Below are positions 1 through 5,400 of a stretch of DNA of 5,844 nt, piece after piece. The stretch's first letter is position 1, and the number at the start of each line of letters is the position of its first letter. Made by a program: the position numbers and the translations under genes. The notes beneath the pieces were generated by a model. The model was given only the letters and a program-made list of their open reading frames with translations, ran no database searches and was not told where the DNA came from. Source of the DNA: Verrucomicrobiota bacterium (GTDB lineage: Bacteria; Verrucomicrobiota; Verrucomicrobiia; Limisphaerales; UBA1096); NCBI GenBank assembly GCA_003972865.1, contig QOAX01000061.1, positions 1-5,844 of the forward strand, given 5' to 3'.

Positions 1-279
1 CATCGAGATCCGGCTGGGTACGCAAACAGGATTGCAGACATAGGCCCGCGAAAACCGAATGCCCGACCTGGCCATGGAATCGAGCGCCCGGGTTTTCAGA
101 TACGGATTGCCAGCGCTCGACAGCATCCTGGCATGATGCTGATCCGTGATAATGAACAGGATGTTGGGTTTGTCAGACTGCTCGACAGCTTGGCCAGTTG
201 CCGCAAACTGAAACGACAATGCAGCCATCACGAGGACGTCAAAGGGAATGAGTCGTCTGATTTGAGTATTATGTTTCAA
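1..279 (-). CDS. Secreted type I sulfatase, N-terminal part (runs off the left edge)
   Basis: This is the first 93 codons of a sulfatase of the alkaline-phosphatase superfamily; the C-terminal part lies outside the window. I chose the TTG start at 279 because a strong ribosome-binding site (GGGAGGAG) sits five bases upstream; an ATG at 228 (residue 18) is the alternative. Residues 1-31 form a signal peptide with a basic start (KHNTQIRR) and a hydrophobic core ending ATGQA. The sulfatase core follows: KPNILFIITDQ at about 37-47 holds the first metal-ligand pair as D46-Q47, a variant seen in several sulfatase groups in place of Asp-Asp. CVPSR at 86-90 is the canonical Cys-type formylglycine site, with C86 the residue to be oxidised. 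It starts 51 bases after the preceding sulfatase and is probably its operon partner. Family and export are clear; the substrate is unknown. Confidence 0.88.
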   Translation of the reverse strand, partial: MKHNTQIRRLIPFDVLVMAALSFQFAATGQAVEQSDKPNILFIITDQHHARMLSSAGNPYLKTRALDSMARSGIRFSRAYVCNPVCVPSRISM

Positions 280-284
280 GGCTT

Positions 285-292
285 CTCCTCCC
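285..292 (-). promoter_or_regulatory. Strong Shine-Dalgarno site deciding a TTG start
   Basis: GGGAGGAG lies five bases before the TTG at 279 and is the best Shine-Dalgarno match seen before any gene in this window. It is the main reason for starting the partial sulfatase at the TTG rather than at the in-frame ATG 51 bases downstream. It falls in the 51-base gap after the stop codon of the preceding sulfatase, which suits independent re-initiation on a polycistronic mRNA. Confidence 0.7.
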
Positions 293-330
293 GAATAATT
301 GGGTTTAGCATGGGGGTTCGGATTGTGAGG

Positions 331-1716
331 TCATTCGTATTTGGTAATGACTTTTCGTTCCTTGACTGGCCACCATGCGGCAATCTTCGCAGCCAGGTCA
401 GCGACGACCTCGGGATGTTTTTTTGCAAGGTTCGTCTTTTCATGGGGATCCTTTGACAGGTCGAAAAGTTGGGGGCGTTTCTCGGTTCGGGGATGAGTGC
501 TTTGGTAACGATTCACTTCGCCGTCGTAGGTTAAGAGCAACTTCCATTTGCCTTCGATCCGCCATCGAAAAAGAAGCGAGGCTTCGGGTTTTTTGATATC
601 TGCGATGTCATGGGCAAGACTTTCCCCGAAGATACCCGAGCGCTTGATGGGGAGCTTTTTCTGAAGATTTTCCAGGAGATTCACGCCAGGCACGTCATTG
701 GGAATTCGAGCGCCCGCAGCGGCAAGCACGGTGGGGAAGAGATCGATGGAAGATACGAGTTCGGGGCGCTTGGCGGGATCAAGGCCGCCGTTCGGCCAGG
801 AGAACATGATGGGTGTGCGAACCCCGCCCTCGTAGGGCGTCTGCTTGGAGCGAGGCGCATATCCGTTTCTTTTTGGATTTTGGATCCAGCCATTGTCGGT
901 AACGTATACGATCAAGGTATCGTCCCGGAGGTTTCGTTTCTCAAGAATGTCGATGAGCTGTCCGCAGGTTTCGTCAAACCACTCACAGCAGGCATAATAC
1001 TTGGCAACGCTAATGGGAAGGCCCTGTTCCTTGTACCTTTTGAGAAGGCGTTGCGGAGGATTATGCGGAGTATGGGGGAGAAACACGCCATACCAGAGAA
1101 AGAAGGGCTTTTTTTCCGCAACGGCATGGTCAACGAATTTTTCGATCGGTTCCATTCCTTCCCGACCGATCTTCAGGCCGTCGTCACCATGGCGACCGCC
1201 GCGTTCCGGAAATCCCCGGGTCATCCCATGGGTGAATCCACCGTGCTTGTAACTTCCTTCCCACCATTTTCCGCTTTGGTGGCTGAGATAACCGCGTTCG
1301 GCGAGCAACTCAGGCAGGGTGTCGAATTTGTCGAGATAGGAGATGAGCTTGGCCCGGCGTTGGTTGTTAAGTTCGGAACCGCGCTCGGCGTACTTGGGTG
1401 ATGGATCGTTTCCAGTTACGCCATGCCGATGGGCGAAATGCCCGGTCGCCAAAGTTGCCAGGGATGGACGACAAAGGGCAGTCGGAACGTATCCGCGCTC
1501 GAAGACAACGCTTTGCCTGGCCAACTTGTCCAGATTGGGAGTCCTGATGTGAGGATGCCCCATAAAACCATAATCGGTCCATGCCTGGTCATCGGAAATA
1601 ATGTAAACGATATTGGGCCGGTCAGCCGCGGATGCGGTGAAAGCGCAGATGAGGAAAAGCGCGGACCAAAGGGTGATAATTATTTTTTGTTTCATAGATT
1701 CTTTCGGATACTTCAT
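331..1716 (-). CDS. Secreted sulfatase-family protein with atypical CRPSL active site
   Basis: This is a full-length sulfatase-fold protein of 461 residues. Two starts are possible: the ATG at 1716, or the ATG at 1695 (residue 8), which gives the cleaner signal peptide (MKQKIIITLWSALFLICAFTASA, cut before ADRPN). Neither has a good Shine-Dalgarno. Visible family features are RPNIVYIISDD with metal ligands D42-D43, the formylglycine position C82 in CRPSLATLATG, K150 in GKWW, H215 in LPHTPHNPP, D274-N275 in VTDNG, and K291 in KQTPYEGGVRTP. Two usual pocket residues differ: the Arg of CxPSR is Leu86, and the His of GKWHxG is Trp152. Canonical formylglycine conversion and the usual catalytic set are therefore in doubt. 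The rest of the fold is intact and the reading frame is clean, so it is a real gene, perhaps a divergent subfamily. It lies 45 bases after the CSPTR sulfatase and 51 before the CVPSR one. Substrate unknown. Confidence 0.92.
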   Translation of the reverse strand: MKYPKESMKQKIIITLWSALFLICAFTASAADRPNIVYIISDDQAWTDYGFMGHPHIRTPNLDKLARQSVVFERGYVPTALCRPSLATLATGHFAHRHGVTGNDPSPKYAERGSELNNQRRAKLISYLDKFDTLPELLAERGYLSHQSGKWWEGSYKHGGFTHGMTRGFPERGGRHGDDGLKIGREGMEPIEKFVDHAVAEKKPFFLWYGVFLPHTPHNPPQRLLKRYKEQGLPISVAKYYACCEWFDETCGQLIDILEKRNLRDDTLIVYVTDNGWIQNPKRNGYAPRSKQTPYEGGVRTPIMFSWPNGGLDPAKRPELVSSIDLFPTVLAAAGARIPNDVPGVNLLENLQKKLPIKRSGIFGESLAHDIADIKKPEASLLFRWRIEGKWKLLLTYDGEVNRYQSTHPRTEKRPQLFDLSKDPHEKTNLAKKHPEVVADLAAKIAAWWPVKERKVITKYE

Positions 1717-1761
1717 TCATTAATTCATCTTTACGTTTAGTGATCTGCAGGCAAGAATTTG

Positions 1762-3249
1762 CTACCGTTGCTTTTCTGTCGGCGGAAATCGCTTGCGCCC
1801 GCCACTGTCGACGGGCTGACCGGTTCGCATCCTCCACCACTCCCCAGCTCGTTTCTCATCGTAGTGCGGATTCGGATAGGGCATGCGAGCAGTCACCTGC
1901 TGACGCCATTGCTGCAGTTTCTTCTTAAGATCTGCGACGCGACCAGCGCGCTGCTTGACGAGGTTTTTCGTCTCGCCAAGGTCCTCGGCAAGGTTATAGA
2001 TCTCGACGTCGCCAGTTCCGTCAAGGTATTCGATCAGCTTCCAGTCACGCTCACGAATGCTGCTGGCGGGGCGATCATGGTGGTAGTGTGGATAGTGCCA
2101 GTGCAGCGCATTCCGCGTCAACCTGGCGGTGGAATCCGCAAGCAGCGGTTTCAGACTTAGCCCGTCAATCGTTTGCCCGGCGGGTAGTTTTCCATGGGCA
2201 AGATCGACAAAGGTCGGGTAGAAGTCATAGCTGATCGTTGGCTCCGAACAAACCGTGCCCGGTTTTACGATCGGGGGGTATTTCACAATCAAGGGAACGC
2301 GAACGCCGCCTTCGTGGAGTGAGCCCTTTTCGCCTTTCAGTGGAGCCTGGCTGGAGACATTGTCGTCAGCCTCTTCTCGATAATCGTAGCGTCGATACAG
2401 GCCTCCGTTGTCAGAAGTAAAGACGATCATTGTTTTTTCGGTGAGGCCGGCTTTTTCAACGGCCTTTACGATGCGTCCTACCATGTCGTCGCAATGTTCA
2501 ACCATCGCTGCGTACACCGGGTGCGGCAACTCCCGTTTTGTATCTGCTGCCCTTTTTGTGTACTTGTCCACCTTGGCGGACATTGCTCCCAATGGAATAT
2601 GAACGGCGAAGGGGGAAAGCATCAAGAAGAAGGGTTTGTCTTTGTTCTTCGTCACAAATTCAGTGCAGAGATCCGCTTCAAACTCCGTCCGGTATTGCCC
2701 AGGCCTTGGCTTCTGACCGCCGGGACTTTGCACGCGATACCTGCCAGGCAGGTGCGGGCCGGCGATGACGGCCGAAAAATCGTAGCCCTGATGATCCGGC
2801 TGAAACTGCGGACCATTGCCGAGATGCCATTTCCCAACGTACCCCGTGGAATAGCCGGACGTCTTCAACGCTTCAGCAACCGTGATCGTATCCAGCGGCA
2901 GCGCCATGGTGGTCAGCGGAGTGATCACACGTTCGAACGGCCGCCAATGCCCGGGGATATGTGCTGTGATTCCAATTCGCGCCTGATTCTGGCCGGACTG
3001 TACTGCGCATCGTGTTGGCGAACAGACGGCTCCGGCAGCGTAGAAATCTGTGAACCGCATTCCATCAGCCGCCAGTTGGTCGATGTGCGGCGTATCAATG
3101 AAATCATTGCCATAGCAGCCGACGTCCTTCCACCCCATATCGTCAATGAAAATCAGAATGATGTTGGGACTGTCGGCAGCCCTGAGCTGCGATCCGGCGA
3201 ATCCCACCAACAGCACAGCTGCGATTGTTGTGAGTAGGAGGTGTTTCAT
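1762..3249 (-). CDS. Secreted arylsulfatase-type sulfatase (CSPTR site) with a borrowed signal peptide
   Basis: This complete 495-residue type I sulfatase would hydrolyse sulfate esters after formylglycine maturation of C76 in CSPTR (76-80). All usual landmarks are present: D36-D37 in LIFIDDMGW, K140 and H142 in GKWHLG, H217 in FAVHIPL, D280-N281 in TSDNGG, and K308 in KGEKGSLHEGGVRVP. A C-terminal region from about 390 (WKLIEYLDGTGDVEIYNL) matches the small sulfatase subdomain, and a basic tail follows YPNPHYDEKRAGEWW. The first 16 residues, MKHLLLTTIAAVLLVG, are identical, DNA included, to the start of the lipoprotein at 5048; here the lipobox Cys is Phe17, so the product should be exported and cleaved near RAADSPN rather than lipidated. 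The start codon overlaps the stop of the upstream ankyrin gene (ATGA), so translation is probably coupled. A sulfated polysaccharide substrate is inferred from secretion and clustering only. Confidence 0.95.
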   Translation of the reverse strand: MKHLLLTTIAAVLLVGFAGSQLRAADSPNIILIFIDDMGWKDVGCYGNDFIDTPHIDQLAADGMRFTDFYAAGAVCSPTRCAVQSGQNQARIGITAHIPGHWRPFERVITPLTTMALPLDTITVAEALKTSGYSTGYVGKWHLGNGPQFQPDHQGYDFSAVIAGPHLPGRYRVQSPGGQKPRPGQYRTEFEADLCTEFVTKNKDKPFFLMLSPFAVHIPLGAMSAKVDKYTKRAADTKRELPHPVYAAMVEHCDDMVGRIVKAVEKAGLTEKTMIVFTSDNGGLYRRYDYREEADDNVSSQAPLKGEKGSLHEGGVRVPLIVKYPPIVKPGTVCSEPTISYDFYPTFVDLAHGKLPAGQTIDGLSLKPLLADSTARLTRNALHWHYPHYHHDRPASSIRERDWKLIEYLDGTGDVEIYNLAEDLGETKNLVKQRAGRVADLKKKLQQWRQQVTARMPYPNPHYDEKRAGEWWRMRTGQPVDSGGRKRFPPTEKQR

Positions 3250-3250
3250 T
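3203..3250 (-). repeat. 48-base signal-peptide module, copy 1 (sulfatase start)
   Basis: These 48 bases, covering the start codon and the first 15 codons of the CSPTR sulfatase, are identical to 5002-5049. On the coding strand they encode MKHLLLTTIAAVLLVG up to the lipobox position. Identity ends immediately after the glycine codons: one copy continues Phe-Ala-Gly, the other Cys-Gly-Lys. Confidence 0.9.
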
Positions 3251-3623
3251 TCCCTTCAGCTTTCAATTCTTCACCCGTCTTGGCTCCGTGTTTTCGGAGG
3301 AGGTTGGCGATTTCGGTATGTTTGTTTTCCATAGCAATATCCAAAAGTGTTAGTTTGTTTTCGTTCGTAAAGTTTGGGTCGGCTTTTGCCTTAAGGTATG
3401 CTTTTACCCTTTTCATATTCCCGTTTACACACGCTTGGTCAATTTGCTCTATCCCGCAGGTTGTTAGTAGAATCTTATCGCTCCATTTTGGATTTAGCGC
3501 ATGGGATATGAATAAGATTGAAACTGCTAACGTGGCCCATGAGAACCACTCTTTGAATCCAATATCATAAAAAGCAAATAAGCCTAGTACTCCTAAAAAA
3601 AGACATGCGAATCTTAATATCAT
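3246..3623 (-). CDS. Small two-TM membrane protein with ankyrin-repeat C-terminus
   Basis: This 125-residue protein has two likely membrane segments (about 4-23 and 26-43) followed by a short ankyrin region at about 59-114. The ankyrin signs are a degenerate first repeat (IDQACVNGNMKRVKAYLKAKADPN) and a second, LTLLDIAMENKHTEIANLLRKHGA. It ends with the tail KTGEELKAEGK, the same as in the fragment just upstream. Ankyrin repeats bind protein partners; no enzymatic role is visible. The ATG at 3623 overlaps the TAA of the upstream fragment (TAATG), with AAGGG five bases before the start, and its own TGA overlaps the ATG of the next sulfatase. The gene is visibly more AT-rich than the sulfatases. 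The family's usual lipoprotein signal is missing and replaced by the TM pair, suggesting a module swap. It could equally be a degenerate relic that is still open. Confidence 0.7.
   Translation of the reverse strand: MILRFACLFLGVLGLFAFYDIGFKEWFSWATLAVSILFISHALNPKWSDKILLTTCGIEQIDQACVNGNMKRVKAYLKAKADPNFTNENKLTLLDIAMENKHTEIANLLRKHGAKTGEELKAEGK
3250..3315 (-). repeat. Ankyrin tail module, copy 1
   Basis: This 66-base segment encodes the final helix and the KTGEELKAEGK tail of the two-TM ankyrin protein. It matches 3627-3692 at 60 of 66 positions, and the 26 bases next to the stop codon (3250-3275) are identical to 3627-3652. Its last codons supply a GAAGGG stretch two bases before the sulfatase ATG. 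Confidence 0.85.
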
Positions 3624-3802
3624 TACTTCCCTTCAGCTTTCAATTCTTCACCTGTCTTGCCGCCGTGTTTGCGGAGGAGGTCGGCTATTTCGCCTTTGGC
3701 CTCATCTAGCGGTGTTTTGCCGTTAACATCCTTCGCATTCGCATCCGCACCTTTGGCGATTAGCAGTTCTACGATTTCCTTGTGACCTTTCTCAGCTGCG
3801 AA
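3623..3802 (-). pseudogene. C-terminal fragment of an ankyrin-repeat protein (no start codon)
   Basis: Read on the minus strand, this gives 59 ankyrin codons and a TAA stop: FAAEKGHKEIVELLIAKGAD at 1-20, NAKDVNGKTPLDEAKGEIADLLRKHG in the middle, then KTGEELKAEGK. This is one and a half well-conserved ankyrin repeats with the family's stereotyped tail. There is no usable start codon: five codons before FAAEKG the frame closes with TAG at 3820-3818, and family resemblance stops at about 3802, which looks like a breakpoint. The TAA shares a base with the ATG of the next gene. The natural interpretation is the 3' part of an ankyrin lipoprotein gene whose 5' part may be the MKHLLL start at 5048, now separated from it by the prepilin gene. 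The alternative is an independent remnant of another copy. Confidence 0.75.
3627..3692 (-). repeat. Ankyrin tail module, copy 2
   Basis: This is the tail module of the start-less ankyrin fragment, 60/66 identical to 3250-3315. Here AAGGG inside the tail codons lies five bases before the ATG of the downstream two-TM protein, so the module can serve both as coding sequence and as the next gene's ribosome-binding site. Confidence 0.85.
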
Positions 3803-3870
3803 ACCCCGAGGCCTTATCTAGTCAAGCCCCTAAGCAATACCCAAACCCATAGCAGAGGTCAGTTGACGTT

Positions 3871-4737
3871 TTACCTAGATCTGAGACTAGATCTGAGAGT
3901 GATCTTTCTTGTAGAATGTTCCTGCATCCATATGACATCAGGATTGTTTGACATAGGAGTCCCTTGGGTTAGATAATCCGAAATTGGGGGCGTCGTCCTC
4001 GCGTCTCTCCATTTGTGAATAACGGCATGCCCATCCGCAAAAGAAAAACCGGCAGCATTGTTGTGATAACTGGCAGGATAATCCTGAATGCTAATCATAA
4101 AGGGACGATCTGGATACCCCTCCATTCTAACGGCAAAATAACCGTCATTAATGGTATCTTCCCTTTCATCCAATAAGACCCAGGTTGAACTCGGGCCAGG
4201 GGCTACAAAATCGCTATCCTTTATATAAACCCTCCAACCTCCCTGTGTAAATGCAGGGCCACAAACCCAACTATTCATTGATCGGCTTCTTATTCTTCTG
4301 ACTTTTTTTGTTTTATTGATAAGTCCGAAGCTTTGATCAGATGGACATTGAAAAATTTCTCGCGAATTTCCTGCGTAAGGAAAAAGCCTGTTACCGCCTT
4401 TGGGGTTATTTTTTCCAGCTAAATAAAATTCCCAATCCCAATTGTTAGGATTTGACGGGGCTCTTTTATCAAGCCAATTCCCTCCCACCCACTCGGGTGC
4501 TACATTCCAACGCCCAGAAGCAACTAATTTCCCATCATGATCGTCTGCATAGAAGCGCCAAGCCAAAGAAAGCTGCTGGTTGTTGCTCATACAACTAATT
4601 CCTTTGGAGGAGGCCTTGGCCCTCGCCAGAGCAGGTAATAATAACCCAGCAAGAATTGCGATAATCGCAATTACGACCAGCAACTCTATCAGGGTAAATG
4701 CCCTCAGAGGGTTAATGGATGTAACGGCTTGCGCCAT
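3871..4737 (-). CDS. Prepilin-type N-terminal / H-X9-DG domain protein (PulG-like pseudopilin)
   Basis: The protein begins with a type IV prepilin motif, LRAFTLIELLVVIAIIAIL, followed by LLLPALARAKA. From the ATG at 4737 it has a 13-residue leader with the expected prepilin peptidase cut between Ala13 and Phe14, Glu at +5, and a hydrophobic helix. The C-terminal part contains HNNAAGFSFADG, an exact match to the H-X9-DG pattern of the prepilin-associated proteins expanded in Planctomycetes, Verrucomicrobia and Lentisphaerae. The 288-residue length is usual for that group. The frame stays open upstream to an ATG at 4884, which would add 49 acidic residues (MDDPQNTRDDAEQ...); I prefer 4737 because long acidic leaders are atypical, though neither start has a clear Shine-Dalgarno. 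The protein likely sits in the inner membrane or a pseudopilus. It is AT-richer than the sulfatases and lies between two halves of ankyrin-family sequence. Its last codons (ITLRSSLRSR) come from a 12-base tandem repeat. Confidence 0.88.
   Translation of the reverse strand: MAQAVTSINPLRAFTLIELLVVIAIIAILAGLLLPALARAKASSKGISCMSNNQQLSLAWRFYADDHDGKLVASGRWNVAPEWVGGNWLDKRAPSNPNNWDWEFYLAGKNNPKGGNRLFPYAGNSREIFQCPSDQSFGLINKTKKVRRIRSRSMNSWVCGPAFTQGGWRVYIKDSDFVAPGPSSTWVLLDEREDTINDGYFAVRMEGYPDRPFMISIQDYPASYHNNAAGFSFADGHAVIHKWRDARTTPPISDYLTQGTPMSNNPDVIWMQEHSTRKITLRSSLRSR
3875..3898. repeat. 12-base perfect tandem duplication
   Basis: CTAGATCTGAGA occurs twice head to tail (3875-3886 and 3887-3898). It encodes the repeated L-R-S of the prepilin protein's last residues (LRSSLRSR) just before its TAA. 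It lies between the probable natural pilin C-terminus (QEHSTRK) and the breakpoint with the ankyrin fragment. Confidence 0.85.
3905..3918 (+). repeat. Inverted-repeat arm, prepilin 3' side
   Basis: TTTCTTG followed directly by TAGAATG. The reverse complement (CATTCTA, CAAGAAA) occurs at 4908-4925 with four extra bases between the two heptamers. On the minus strand this arm encodes HSTRK at the end of the prepilin protein, so coding constraint rather than mobility could explain one of the arms. Confidence 0.4.
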
Positions 4738-4739
4738 CC

Positions 4740-5048
4740 CTATCTGAGTTTGAAATTCGTGGTTATCCGAATCGCCGGTATTTTCAAGTTCGGTATTGGG
4801 GCTGCCAAGTTCCCCGGAAACACGTTCAACCGGGTCGACCAGCGCCTGTTCAGCATCGTCTCGAGTATTTTGTGGGTCGTCCATGCCGTGGTTTGATAAC
4901 CCGCCACCATTCTAGACACAAGAAAATCCGCACCTTCGGCAACTGGTTCAGCTGGTTCCGTTTCTGCTGGAGGAGTCGATTGCTGCGTTGCCTTCCCACA
5001 CCCCACCAACAGCACAGCTGCGATTGTTGTGAGTAGGAGGTGTTTCAT
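4740..5048 (-). CDS. Lipoprotein N-terminus, probably truncated ankyrin lipoprotein
   Basis: The 102-codon frame starts with a lipoprotein signal, MKHLLLTTIAAVLLVGC, with lipobox L14-V15-G16-C17, then a short Pro/Glu-rich linker (KATQQSTPPAETEPAEPVAEGAD) typical of sequence tethering a lipoprotein to its folded domain. After about residue 38 the translation (FLVSRMVAGYQTTAW...) no longer resembles the family, while the overlapping +1 frame, which opens into the prepilin gene, has the more natural composition. I therefore read residues 1 to about 38 as genuine and the rest as out-of-frame continuation past a breakpoint near 4927. The stop (4742-4740) is two bases before the prepilin ATG, so coupling is possible whatever the tail does. 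The start DNA is identical over 48 bases to that of the sulfatase at 3249. Its missing C-terminal half may be the ankyrin fragment at 3802-3623. Confidence 0.6.
   Translation of the reverse strand: MKHLLLTTIAAVLLVGCGKATQQSTPPAETEPAEPVAEGADFLVSRMVAGYQTTAWTTHKILETMLNRRWSTRLNVFPGNLAAPIPNLKIPAIRITTNFKLR
4908..4925 (-). repeat. Inverted-repeat arm, prepilin 5' side
   Basis: On the plus strand this reads CATTCTA-gaca-CAAGAAA, pairing with 3905-3918 in inverted orientation. It sits at the point where the lipoprotein frame loses its family sequence. The pair brackets a segment of about 1 kb holding the prepilin gene. No transposase and no clear target-site duplication were seen. Confidence 0.4.
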
Positions 5049-5049
5049 T
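5002..5049 (-). repeat. 48-base signal-peptide module, copy 2 (lipoprotein start)
   Basis: This is the second perfect copy of the signal-peptide-coding module, here followed by the lipobox Cys codon and so probably in its original lipoprotein setting. No synonymous differences separate the copies, which points to recent duplication or gene conversion rather than ancient common descent. Confidence 0.9.
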
Positions 5050-5400
5050 ACTCGCCCAAAGTTCAGCTTATTTGATTATTTTTGCAATGGATTTCTGATT
5101 CCTCTTTCGCTTCAATGTGTCCTTTTAGCCTTCGCCAAGCGCTCATACGGCATTTTAGGCTTACAGCTTGTTTGCGGGCTTGCAGCTTTGCCTCTCCATC
5201 CAAACCCGCTCGGTTGTCTCTTTGCGGCCCTCTGCTTCTCAGCGTCCTTTTGCGTTTAAAATAAAAACAGCACTTGCCCAAGCGGGCCGAGCCAATCTCC
5301 CAGACAAACTACTTCGCCATGAGACAGATATCCTAGAAACAAAACTATTGTTTGTAGGATAAGTATGAATTTCTGAATAAAAGAATTTTCTCGGTTTTAG
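5049..5400. other. Gene-free upstream region of the minus-strand series
   Basis: I see no gene that I would defend in these roughly 350 bases. Being upstream of the lipoprotein start at 5048, the region should contain the promoter of the minus-strand series, but no convincing -35/-10 pair stands out. Around 5217-5255 the minus strand has a degenerate purine-rich pattern (CGCAAAAGGACGCTGAGAAG, then CAGAGGGCCGCAAAGAG) resembling short CGCAAAG/GCAGAG interspersed repeats found between genes in several bacteria. The part from 5330 to 5400 is AT-rich and could hold control signals for the plus-strand side. Confidence 0.45.

Noticed and set aside
610..1401. Long plus-strand open frame (263 codons) opposite the second sulfatase
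   Set aside because: It is antisense to a protein with clear sulfatase motifs, has no recognisable domain and no ribosome-binding site; it is a shadow of the coding strand.
2494..3237. Plus-strand open frame (247 codons) opposite the CSPTR sulfatase
   Set aside because: It is fully antisense to a canonical sulfatase and its composition is irregular; treated as a shadow frame.
5063..5281. 72-codon minus-strand frame upstream of the lipoprotein
   Set aside because: Its Lys/Arg-rich translation comes largely from the purine-rich degenerate repeat at 5217-5255; there is no domain and no ribosome-binding site, and it fills the expected promoter region.
5338..5360. Short AT-rich inverted repeat (ACAAA...TTTGT) as a terminator
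   Set aside because: The stem is only five A/T-rich pairs with no adjacent T-run in a sensible orientation.
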